The notes: generated by a model not told the origin, from the letters alone. A stretch of DNA of 7,357 nucleotides from Lysobacterales bacterium CG_4_10_14_3_um_filter_64_11 (GCA_002782905.1 PFJA01000284.1:1-7357); one strand, 5' to 3'; positions 1-5,560 are shown, counted from the stretch's first letter. Translations and numbers: made by a program.

Positions 1-954
1 CAGGCCAGCGCGCAGGTAACCCTCGATGCGTTGGCGCGGCTCGACACCGCCATTGGCCGCGCGTTTGCCGAGGCCGCCGAAGCCGTGATCGGGCAGTCCG
101 GGGTGGAGCGCGCGCAGATCACGGCGATTGGCTCGCATGGGCAAACGCTGTGCCACAATCCCGAAGCGGCGCTGGGTTACAGCATGCAGGTGGGTGATCC
201 CAACCAGATTGCCGAGCGCTGCGCGATAACCACTGTGGCCGATTTTCGCCGTCGTGACGTGGCGGCAGGCGGCCACGGCGCGCCACTGATGCCGGCTTTT
301 CATGCCGCCCTGTGGCACAGCGCCGACGAAGATCGCGCGGTACTCAACCTCGGTGGTATCGCCAACCTGACGCTGCTGCCACGCACCGGGCCGGTGCGTG
401 GATTCGATAGCGGGCCGGCCAACGGCCTGATGGATGCCTGGTACGCCGCGCATTTCGGGCAACCCTTCGATGCCAATGGCGAACTCGCGGGTTCGGGCAT
501 CATCGACGACGCGTTGCTGGCGGCGTTGTACGCCGATCCGTGGTTCGCCCGGTCGCCACCCAAAAGCACCGGCCGCGATCAGTTTCAGTTGCGCTGGCTG
601 CGTGCGGTGATGGGCACGCGCACGATCGCCATCAATGATGTGCAGGCGACGTTGTGCGAGCTCAGTGCATTGAGCATTGCCGATGCGCTGCGCGCCAGTG
701 CACCGGCCACGCGCAGGCTGTTGGTCTGCGGCGGTGGCGTCCATAACCCGGTATTGCAGCAGCGCTTGCAGGTGCACTTGCCCGACGTCGCCCTGACCAG
801 CACCGCGTCGTTTGGCCTCGATCCGGATTTTGTCGAGGCCGTGGGCTTTGCCTGGCTGGCATGCGAGACCTTGGCCGGCCGTGCCGGCAACCGCTGCGAA
901 GTGACCGGCGCGCGCGGGCCGCGCGTGCTCGGCGCGATTTACGCCGCGGGTTGA
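1..954 (+). CDS. anmK: Anhydro-N-acetylmuramic acid kinase, 5' end cut by the window
   Basis: AnmK is a cytoplasmic peptidoglycan-recycling enzyme. It hydrolyses the 1,6-anhydro ring of anhMurNAc and phosphorylates it with ATP to MurNAc-6-phosphate. The frame is open from base 1 and gives 317 residues to the TGA at 952-954. The E. coli enzyme has about 369, so roughly 55 N-terminal residues, including the MSGTSxDG nucleotide-binding start, lie outside the window. Visible family motifs are GSHGQT, GDPNQIAE, DFRRRDVAAGGHGAPLMPAFH, LNLGGIANLTLL, FDSGPANGLMDAW, PKSTGRDQF, DVQATLCEL, LLVCGGGVHNP and the C-terminal VTGARGPRVLGAIYAAG. The Asp coded at 406-408 (FDSGPAN) matches the catalytic base assigned to this position in the Pseudomonas enzyme. 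The TTG at 31 is not a real start, because homology continues upstream of it. The gene is convergent with rlmM. Confidence 0.97.
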   Translation, partial: QASAQVTLDALARLDTAIGRAFAEAAEAVIGQSGVERAQITAIGSHGQTLCHNPEAALGYSMQVGDPNQIAERCAITTVADFRRRDVAAGGHGAPLMPAFHAALWHSADEDRAVLNLGGIANLTLLPRTGPVRGFDSGPANGLMDAWYAAHFGQPFDANGELAGSGIIDDALLAALYADPWFARSPPKSTGRDQFQLRWLRAVMGTRTIAINDVQATLCELSALSIADALRASAPATRRLLVCGGGVHNPVLQQRLQVHLPDVALTSTASFGLDPDFVEAVGFAWLACETLAGRAGNRCEVTGARGPRVLGAIYAAG

Positions 955-961
955 GGCGATT

Positions 962-1048
962 CGGGACTCGGGACGACAACCTTGCCAGATTTTGCTTTGA
1001 GCTTTCGCTGTGGCTTTTCCGAGTCCCGAGTCCCGAGTCCCGAGTCCC
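962..1048. terminator. Possible bidirectional terminator: inverted repeat between convergent genes
   Basis: CGGGACTCGGGA at 962-973, eight bases after the anmK stop, is the exact reverse complement of TCCCGAGTCCCG, which occurs in several registers of the heptamer array (for example 1024-1035). A transcript of either strand could pair over 12 bp or more, closing a loop of about 50 nt with T-rich stretches (for example 990-994 and 1015-1018). The position between two converging genes fits a shared transcription end. The long loop and the lack of a U-run directly after the stem make it unlike a classical Rho-independent terminator, so the role is inference. Confidence 0.35.
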
Positions 1049-1080
1049 GGCTTCTTGGCATTTCCCAGTCCCCAGTCCCG
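1021..1080. repeat. GAGTCCC heptamer array with degenerate tail copies
   Basis: Four perfect tandem copies of GAGTCCC fill 1021-1048. Two related units (CAGTCCC-like, 1066-1079) follow after a 17-bp break. The array sits in the spacer between the convergent anmK and rlmM genes. Heptamer arrays of this look are, as I recall, frequent between genes in Xanthomonadaceae; that is background knowledge, not a search. No coding potential is assigned. Confidence 0.85.
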
Positions 1081-1087
1081 GCCTCAT

Positions 1088-2146
1088 TCACCGCATCTGC
1101 GCAAACACGGTGATCTCTTCGCGGTCGTGATACAGCTGACGCGCACGTACCGTCAGCGCGTGCCCGGCGCGTTGTTGCAGCAAGTCCAGGCACAGGGTGG
1201 TTTCCAGCCAGCGCTTTTTCATCGGCAATTTCAGGTTGAATATCGCCTGTCGGCACCAGCCATTGGCGAACCATTCCCCCATGCGTGTTGCCACCCGACG
1301 CGGTTGTTCGACCATGTCGCAGACCATCCAGTCCAGCGCTTTGGTCGGTTGCCAACGGAAGCCGTCGGCGCGCTGATGAGTGATCAGGCCGGTGGCCATG
1401 GCGCTGTCGGCCATCGGCCCGTTGTCGATGGCGCTGACCTGTATGCCATGGCGGCTCAATATCCAACTCCAGCCGCCGGGTGCGGCGCCCAGATCGGCAG
1501 CGCGCATGCCCGGCCGCAGCAACTGGGTGCGCTCACCGGCATCAAGCAGGGTGAACAGCGCTTCTTCGAGTTTGAGTGCCGAGCGCGAGGGTGCATCGGC
1601 ATGGCTGCGCAAACGCGGCACACCCAGCGGCCACGGCGAGGCATCGTGCGGCCGGCTGCTGGCCAGCAATGCATGAGCGCCGTCGAGAAAACATACGTGC
1701 AGACGCGGCAAGGTTGCGTCGTCCGTCGCCGTCAAAATGCCGTGTTCGCGCAACGGCCGACGCAGGGCGTTGGCGAAGCTGCGTGCCAGTGCCGCCAGCG
1801 GGCGGCCCAGTTCGGAATCGGCATGTTCCACCCAGACCTCGCCAAACACGCCGTGGCCGGTGAGCGCCGCCAGCATCGGCGTGATCCGGTCGTGCGGATC
1901 GAGTGGCTTGAGTTCGGCCAGAATGCGCAACTTTTGCCGCGCGAAAATCAGTTCGCGAAACGGCAGCGCCTGATCGAGTGCCGCGCCGTCGGCACCGAGC
2001 CACAGCACCACACCGCTTTGCCGCTCGGTACGGGCGTAGCCGCCCACGCCAAGCGCTGCGCTGCGCTCACCCAGTTCCGCCGCCAGTTCGGGCTCAAAGC
2101 CCGGTCGGCACCAGCACAGCAATCCATCAAGAGATGTGGCGGTCAA
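1088..2146 (-). CDS. rlmM: 23S rRNA (cytidine-2498 2'-O) methyltransferase RlmM
   Basis: RlmM methylates the ribose of C2498 in 23S rRNA using SAM. It has an N-terminal THUMP-like region (residues about 8-170, opening LLCWCRPGFEPELAAEL) and a C-terminal Rossmann methyltransferase domain. The SAM motif DLGAAPGGWSW is at residues 218-228, followed by DNGPM, WMVCDMVEQP, NGWCRQAIFNLKLPMKKRW and ARQLYHDREEITV. The K-D-K-E catalytic set fits K192, D277, K306 and E343. At 352 aa it is slightly shorter than E. coli RlmM (366). The start is TTG at 2146, because an in-frame TAG lies five codons upstream and there is no ATG or GTG between. The 5' end abuts element copy 1, which carries the AGAGG ribosome binding site. 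The gene probably belongs to the operon coming from glnS. An in-frame GTG start may have been lost when the element inserted (inference). Confidence 0.95.
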   Translation of the reverse strand: MTATSLDGLLCWCRPGFEPELAAELGERSAALGVGGYARTERQSGVVLWLGADGAALDQALPFRELIFARQKLRILAELKPLDPHDRITPMLAALTGHGVFGEVWVEHADSELGRPLAALARSFANALRRPLREHGILTATDDATLPRLHVCFLDGAHALLASSRPHDASPWPLGVPRLRSHADAPSRSALKLEEALFTLLDAGERTQLLRPGMRAADLGAAPGGWSWILSRHGIQVSAIDNGPMADSAMATGLITHQRADGFRWQPTKALDWMVCDMVEQPRRVATRMGEWFANGWCRQAIFNLKLPMKKRWLETTLCLDLLQQRAGHALTVRARQLYHDREEITVFAQMR

Positions 2147-2155
2147 TTCAGGGAA

Positions 2156-2160
2156 CCTCT
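2156..2160 (-). promoter_or_regulatory. Ribosome binding site of rlmM, lying inside the inserted element
   Basis: AGAGG on the minus strand ends 9 nt before the TTG start at 2146 and is the only Shine-Dalgarno-like match near it. The bases belong to the terminal inverted repeat of element copy 1, so the element itself provides the translation signal. This supports TTG 2146 over the internal TTG eight codons downstream. Confidence 0.5.
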
Positions 2161-2180
2161 AGAAACCGTCGCGAGCGGCC

Positions 2181-2236
2181 CGACCGAGCGAGCCGCGCAG
2201 CGGCGAAGGAAAGGCGCGCCCTGCGCAGCAGGCGAC
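2181..2236 (+). repeat. 56-bp segment present only in element copy 1
   Basis: Aligning the two elements shows that copy 2 runs straight across while copy 1 carries 56 extra bases here. CGACCGAG occurs at 2181-2188 and again at 2233-2240, so a slip or recombination between these 8-bp direct repeats would remove 52 bp, close to the observed difference. The segment also contains GCGCAGCGGCGAAGG-type GC-rich sequence able to fold on itself. Which length is ancestral cannot be told from two copies. Confidence 0.6.
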
Positions 2237-2348
2237 CGAGTGCAAGGCGCGCGGAGCGCAGGAACCGCAGTGTACGCGGGTACATGAAAATTCCGAGCAC
2301 TGCGCAACGCAGCAATCGGGTCGCACAGCAGGTTTCGAGAGGTTTCCT

Positions 2349-2909
2349 TCAGTATTCGCCACCGGCCTGCTCGCCGTAACGACGCAGCACCGCACACGCA
2401 GCCTCGCGTTGAATGTCGCGGTAAACCGCAATATCGCGCCGCTCCAGTTCGCCGATCCAGTCGGCGGGCAGTGGGCCTTCGTCGAACTCGGTCAGCGCCA
2501 TCACATCGCTGGCGCGGGCGCCGATCAGCAGCCGGTCGATGCCGGCCCAGAAGGTGGCGCCGTAGCACATGCAGCACGGTTGCGCCGAGCTGGCCAGGGT
2601 GATCGGGCCGCCAATGGCATTGAGGCGATATTGCTGACTGCGCTGCTGCGCAATCATGAACGCCATCATCTCGGCGTGCGCCACCGAGCACGTTTCCGGG
2701 ATCACCCGGTTGACGCCGATCGACAGCACGCGGCCGACAGCATCGAAGATCGCTGCACCGAACGGCCCGCCGCTGGCATTGGCCACATTCAGGCGCGCCA
2801 GTTCGATCGCCAGCGCCACCTTGCTGGAGTCATCGTCGAAGTTGCGGTTCAAATCGACCTGCTCGTGTACCCAGGCCGGCAAACTGAGGTGGACGTGGGC
2901 ATGCAGCAT
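2349..2909 (-). CDS. Guanine-deaminase-like nucleoside/nucleobase deaminase (CDA fold)
   Basis: This is a 186-residue zinc-dependent deaminase of the cytidine/deoxycytidylate deaminase superfamily. The zinc site is visible as H78-A79-E80 (AHAEMMAF) and P111-C112-C113-M114-C115 (PCxxC), with E80 as the expected proton shuttle. GGPFGAAIFD near residue 47, FDEGPLP after the active site and the C-terminal GGEY resemble Bacillus-type guanine deaminase (GGPFGA, FDDSF, NKKEY) more than TadA. Guanine to xanthine is the first guess, but substrate specificity cannot be read from the sequence. About 25 N-terminal residues precede the usual domain start. The start is ATG 2909, which has AGGAGG 7 nt upstream and overlaps the previous stop as TGATG. 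The TGA stop (2351-2349) lies in the direct repeat flanking element copy 1. Probably cytoplasmic and cotranscribed with glnS. Confidence 0.88.
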   Translation of the reverse strand: MLHAHVHLSLPAWVHEQVDLNRNFDDDSSKVALAIELARLNVANASGGPFGAAIFDAVGRVLSIGVNRVIPETCSVAHAEMMAFMIAQQRSQQYRLNAIGGPITLASSAQPCCMCYGATFWAGIDRLLIGARASDVMALTEFDEGPLPADWIGELERRDIAVYRDIQREAACAVLRRYGEQAGGEY

Positions 2910-3421
2910 CACTGCGCCTCCTGAGGGTCACTTGAAAATCCTGCTGCGCGACCCGCTTGCGGCGTTGCGCGGTGCTCGGAATCGTCATGTACCTGCATGT
3001 ACACTGAGGTTCCTGTGCCCCGTGCGCCTTGCACTCGGGCCGCTCGCGACGGTTTTTCGAGGTGCCCCTGATCGCTGACGGCCGTTAGCGGGGTTGTGAT
3101 TGCTTCACAGCGACCTTGCTGGCAACTGCACGAGCTGATTTCACGGAAGCCGCACACCGCCATTTTACCTTCGCGTGCGCAGTCGGCGCGCACTTGCTCG
3201 GGGTAGGTCGGGCTGTCGGTGTTGACGCAGGCCGGGTAGTAGCCACAGCAATTTCCGACATTCTTGACCGCGCAATCGCGGTCGGCCTGGCAACGGTAAT
3301 CGACGATGCCGGCCTTGACAGCAGGTGCTGTCACCTGCTTCTCGGCCGATGCAGCGCAGGCGCACACAGCGAGCACCAGCAGCACGGAACCGCTGTGAAG
3401 CATTGCGCGAATCGGGTTCAT
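2909..3421 (-). CDS. Cysteine-rich exported protein with element-derived C-terminal tail
   Basis: This is a 170-residue protein of unknown function. The start is ATG 3421, which overlaps the glnS stop as ATGA; an upstream GTG at 3445 would lie inside glnS and is less likely. Residues 8-26 form a hydrophobic signal peptide ending A-S-A before E27, a signal peptidase I site, so the mature protein should be periplasmic or secreted. LAVC and VCAC are poor lipoboxes. The mature domain (about 41-106) has ten cysteines (44, 50, 58, 59, 65, 81, 90, 98, 100, 105) in YRCQADRDC, CCGYYPACVN, VCGFREISSCSC and GRC. This suggests five disulfides and resembles small Cys-rich/Kazal-like inhibitors, with no assignment possible. 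Residues 119-167 are encoded by element copy 2; without it the protein would be 121 aa ending SDQEAQ. The stop overlaps the deaminase start (TGATG). Confidence 0.8.
   Translation of the reverse strand: MNPIRAMLHSGSVLLVLAVCACAASAEKQVTAPAVKAGIVDYRCQADRDCAVKNVGNCCGYYPACVNTDSPTYPEQVRADCAREGKMAVCGFREISSCSCQQGRCEAITTPLTAVSDQGHLEKPSRAARVQGARGTGTSVYMQVHDDSEHRATPQAGRAAGFSSDPQEAQ
2917..2922 (-). promoter_or_regulatory. Strong Shine-Dalgarno AGGAGG of the deaminase gene
   Basis: AGGAGG on the minus strand is 7 nt before ATG 2909, the best ribosome binding site in the window. Its first A is the last base of the TCA flanking element copy 2. The site was therefore already intact before insertion and was kept afterwards, because the target duplication regenerates it. 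Confidence 0.85.
2925..3068 (-). mobile_element. MITE-like element, copy 2 (144 bp), inserted in frame in a gene
   Basis: The terminal inverted repeats are GGGGCACCTCGAAAAACC (minus strand from 3068) and GGGTCACTTGAAAATCC (2925-2941). TGA lies on both sides (2922-2924 and 3069-3071), the same TCA/TGA flank as copy 1. The orientation is opposite to copy 1. The shared core includes GTCGCGAGCGGCC, GTGCAAGGCGC, a TGTAC-N6-GTACA palindrome (2988-3003) and CCGAGCAC. The element plus one 3-bp target copy is 147 bp, exactly 49 codons, with no stop in the frame of the host gene. It has no coding capacity of its own. Confidence 0.78.
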
Positions 3422-5163
3422 TTGCCGGCCGCCTGCTTCGCCCACACATCGCGCAGGGTCACACTGCGGTTGAACACGGGTGCCGCGGCGCTGTGATCGC
3501 GGCGATCGGCGACAAAGTAACCCACGCGTTCGAACTGGAATGATTGCTCCGGCGCCGCCTGCGCCGCAGCCGGTTCGATCCAGGCCGCGACAATCTGGCG
3601 CGAATCGGGATTGAGGTAGTCGCGGTAGCTGCGACCATCGCTGTCGTCGTCCGGATCAGCGACGGTGAACAGGCGGTCGTACAGACGCACCTCGGCGGCC
3701 ACCGCGTGGCGCGCACTGACCCAGTGGATGGTGCCCTTGACCTTGCGTTCGGCGCCGGGCTGGCCGTGGCGGGTTGCCAGGTCCAGGCTGCAACGCAGCT
3801 CGCGCACCTGTGCACCGTCGAGCACCACCTCGTCGCAGCGGATGATGCCGACCCCGCGCAGCCGCACTTCGGTGCCAGGCATCAAACGATGGAAACCCTT
3901 CACCGGCTCGCGCATGAAATCGTCCTGCTCGATCCACAGTTCGGGAGAAAACGGCACCTCGCGGCTACCTTGGCTGGCGTCCTTGGGGTGGTTGGGAAAA
4001 CACAATATCGCCTCGTGATCGGCAGCAAGATTGGTGATCACCAGTTTGAGCGGGTTGAGCACCGCCAGGCGGCGCGGCGCGCGGCTATCGAGGTCTTCGC
4101 GCAAGCAGGCTTCGAGCAGCGAATAATCGGTGACCGAGTTTTGTTTGCTGATGCCGACGCGATCGCACAGCAGGCGCAGCGAGCCCGGGGTGTAACCGCG
4201 CCGGCGCATACCCTGCAAGGTGGGCATGCGCGGGTCGTCCCAGCCATCGACCAGGCCTTCCGTGACCAGCGTCATCAGCTTGCGCTTGCTCATCACCGTG
4301 TAGTTGATGTTCAAGCGCGAAAACTCGATCTGGCGCGGCTTGGCCGCTTCCAGCGGCAGACCTTGTGCGCTGAGCGAGGCGAGCAGTTCGCGATGGCCAG
4401 CCAGATCGACCTTGTCCACGCACCAGTCATACAGCGGCCGATGATCCTCGAACTCCAGCGTACACAGCGAATGGGTAATGCCTTCAATGGCATCGGACAG
4501 TGCATGCGCCAAGTCGTACATCGGGTAGATGCACCAGGCATCGCCGGTGTTCTGGTGGGTGACCCGCTTGATGCGGTACAGCGCCGGATCGCGCAGGTTG
4601 ATGTTGCCGCTGGTCATGTCGATCTTCGCGCGCAGCGTACGCGCGCCATCGGCAAACTCGCCGGCACGCATGCGCCGGAACAGGTCGAGGTTTTCCGCGA
4701 TGCTGCGCTGGCGGTTGGGCGAATCGCGGCCCGGCTCGGTGAGGGTGCCGCGATAGTCGCGCACCTGCTCGGCCGACAGGTCGCACACGTAGGCATCGCC
4801 CTGCGCGATCAGCTTTTCCGCAGCCAGATAAAACACCTCGAAGTAATCCGAGGCATGGCGCAGTTCGTGCCATTCATAGCCGAGCCAGCGCACGTCTTCC
4901 TTGATCGCTGCCACATACTCGGGGTCTTCCCTGGCCGGGTTGGTGTCGTCAAAGCGCAGGTTGCAATCGCCGCCGAACTCGGCAGCCACGCCAAAGCTCA
5001 GGCAGATCGCCTTGCTGTGGCCCAGATGCAGATAGCCGTTCGGTTCCGGCGGAAAGCGGGTGCGGATGGCCGCGTGCTTGCCGCTGGCAAGGTCATCGCG
5101 CACGATCTGGCGGATGAAATCAGTGCGGATCGGGTCGCTGGGCGGCGGGCTGAGGTCGGACAT
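3418..5163 (-). CDS. glnS: Glutaminyl-tRNA synthetase
   Basis: GlnRS is a class I aminoacyl-tRNA synthetase that charges tRNA-Gln with glutamine in the cytoplasm. It has 581 residues (E. coli 554). The HIGH-type motif HLGH is at residues 46-49 within RFPPEPNGYLHLGHSKA, followed by LRFDDTNPAREDPEY. The KMSKS equivalent MSKRK is at 291-295. TSGNINLRDPALYRIKR, GDAWCIYPMYDLAHALSDAIEGITHSLCTLEF and RLNINYTVMSKRKL are diagnostic of GlnRS rather than GluRS. The two-barrel anticodon-binding part follows and ends FNRSVTLRDVWAKQAAGK, as in other GlnRS. The start is ATG 5163, giving MSDLSPPPSDPIRTDFIRQIVRDDL; there is no strong Shine-Dalgarno upstream. The stop overlaps the next gene as ATGA. No frameshift or missing motif was seen. 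Confidence 0.98.
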   Translation of the reverse strand: MSDLSPPPSDPIRTDFIRQIVRDDLASGKHAAIRTRFPPEPNGYLHLGHSKAICLSFGVAAEFGGDCNLRFDDTNPAREDPEYVAAIKEDVRWLGYEWHELRHASDYFEVFYLAAEKLIAQGDAYVCDLSAEQVRDYRGTLTEPGRDSPNRQRSIAENLDLFRRMRAGEFADGARTLRAKIDMTSGNINLRDPALYRIKRVTHQNTGDAWCIYPMYDLAHALSDAIEGITHSLCTLEFEDHRPLYDWCVDKVDLAGHRELLASLSAQGLPLEAAKPRQIEFSRLNINYTVMSKRKLMTLVTEGLVDGWDDPRMPTLQGMRRRGYTPGSLRLLCDRVGISKQNSVTDYSLLEACLREDLDSRAPRRLAVLNPLKLVITNLAADHEAILCFPNHPKDASQGSREVPFSPELWIEQDDFMREPVKGFHRLMPGTEVRLRGVGIIRCDEVVLDGAQVRELRCSLDLATRHGQPGAERKVKGTIHWVSARHAVAAEVRLYDRLFTVADPDDDSDGRSYRDYLNPDSRQIVAAWIEPAAAQAAPEQSFQFERVGYFVADRRDHSAAAPVFNRSVTLRDVWAKQAAGK

Positions 5164-5295
5164 GGCAGCGTATCGTTTGGGAAACCGCTCATGGTAACAG
5201 GGCAGGATCCGGCATTGGCTCGACCAGCCTCGATTCGCGCAGGTGGCGAGCGCGTTTATTCGTCAGGTGCGACCGACTGATCCGCCGATGCGTTG
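5164..5295. other. Intergenic gap between the HicA-like gene and glnS
   Basis: These 132 bp hold no convincing reading frame on either strand. There is no HicB-like antitoxin here, the usual place for a partner downstream of hicA. The glnS promoter is expected in this gap, but I see no clear -35/-10 pair or terminator hairpin. Confidence 0.6.
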
Positions 5296-5475
5296 CTACT
5301 CGAGGGTAAGCACCAGGCGCTTGCCAAGAGCGGCAGCGGCGCGATGAACCGGAACCGGAACCGGAACGGCTTGGTCGCCTTTGACCAGAATATGATGGCT
5401 ATCGTGTTTGCGGCTGACCGACCAATCTGCGGCCTTGAGCTTGGCGATGAATTCTTTGCCGGTCACTGATCGCAT
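5296..5475 (-). CDS. hicA: HicA/YcfA-like small dsRBD-fold protein, without HicB
   Basis: The 59-residue product starts MRSVTGKEFIAKLKAADW and contains SVSRKHDSHHILVK followed by VPVPVPVH. This is the HicA (YcfA-like) mRNA interferase layout: TGKE(L/F)I, KxxGW-like turn, SHH with the catalytic His, and a VPVH strand. HicA toxins cleave mRNA and are normally neutralised by an adjacent HicB. Odd points: the usual G before SHH is D25, the VP strand is extended by a hexamer repeat, the C-terminus (AAAALGKRLVLTLE) departs from the usual KxLLKQAGL ending, and no hicB is present on either side. The start ATG 5475 has no clear Shine-Dalgarno; GTG at 5466 (VTGKEF) is an alternative. It may be a solitary, possibly decaying toxin gene or an RNA-binding relic. 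Confidence 0.7.
   Translation of the reverse strand: MRSVTGKEFIAKLKAADWSVSRKHDSHHILVKGDQAVPVPVPVHRAAAALGKRLVLTLE
5347..5364 (-). repeat. Triple hexamer CCGGTT in the HicA-like gene
   Basis: Three perfect tandem copies of AACCGG on the + strand (CCGGTT on the minus strand) encode the Val-Pro run of the HicA-like protein. Units of six bases keep the frame, so copy-number change would lengthen or shorten the VPVPVP strand without a frameshift. Confidence 0.85.
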
Positions 5476-5500
5476 GATAGATCACGATTGATATAGGCGC

Positions 5501-5520
5501 AGTGGGCAGGCGCGCCCACT
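5501..5520. promoter_or_regulatory. Perfect 7-bp hairpin between divergent hicA-like and receptor genes
   Basis: AGTGGGC (5501-5507) and GCCCACT (5514-5520) are exact inverted repeats around a 6-nt loop. The hairpin lies 40 nt before the receptor ATG and 25 nt upstream of the HicA-like start on the other strand. It could be an operator or a leader hairpin of the receptor mRNA. No recognisable Fur box, riboswitch or promoter pair was seen, so its role is open. Confidence 0.35.
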
Positions 5521-5560
5521 CGCGCAGCGCTCGCGCGTGCCTGCTGTGTAGTATTGCGCC

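Larger units (their letters stand above)
2151..2348 (+). mobile_element. MITE-like element, copy 1 (about 198 bp)
   Basis: The left end GGGAACCTCTAGAAACC (2151-2167) and the reverse complement of the right end, GGAAACCTCTCGAAACC (2347-2331), match at 15 of 17 positions, forming terminal inverted repeats. TTCA flanks both sides (2147-2150 and 2348-2351), a likely target duplication of 3-4 bp. The core shares long blocks with copy 2 in opposite orientation, including a palindrome TGTAC-GCGG-GTACA at 2271-2284. Compared with copy 2 it holds an extra segment of about 56 bp (2181-2236). It encodes no transposase, so if mobile it would depend on an enzyme elsewhere. It sits exactly between the deaminase stop and the rlmM start. 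It could instead be a REP/BIME-type repeat rather than a true MITE. Confidence 0.75.

Noticed and set aside
1010..2287. Plus-strand open frame (425 codons) spanning the heptamer repeats, rlmM antisense and element copy 1
   Set aside because: It begins inside intergenic repeats and reads RlmM backwards; the RlmM motifs lie on the other strand.
2143..2691. Minus-strand frame joining part of the deaminase region with element copy 1
   Set aside because: It is out of frame with the deaminase motifs, and its tail is only element sequence.
2409..2924. Plus-strand open frame over the deaminase region
   Set aside because: It is a shadow of the deaminase, whose HAE and PCxxC zinc motifs are on the minus strand.
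3422..3445. GTG at 3445 as the start of the Cys-rich protein
   Set aside because: It would put eight polar residues before the signal peptide and lies inside glnS; the ATGA overlap at 3421 is the better start.
3419..3480. Lipobox (LAVC or VCAC) making the Cys-rich protein a lipoprotein
   Set aside because: Position -1 or -2 is unsuitable in each case, while ASA before E27 is a good signal peptidase I site.
3544..5280. Long + strand open frame (578 codons) opposite glnS
   Set aside because: It is an antisense shadow of a clearly recognised glnS in GC-rich DNA, with no domain motifs.
5467..5485. TGATC ... GATCA inverted repeat around the HicA-like start as an autoregulatory operator
   Set aside because: Arms of five bases at one site are expected by chance; no second copy or known HicB operator pattern supports it.
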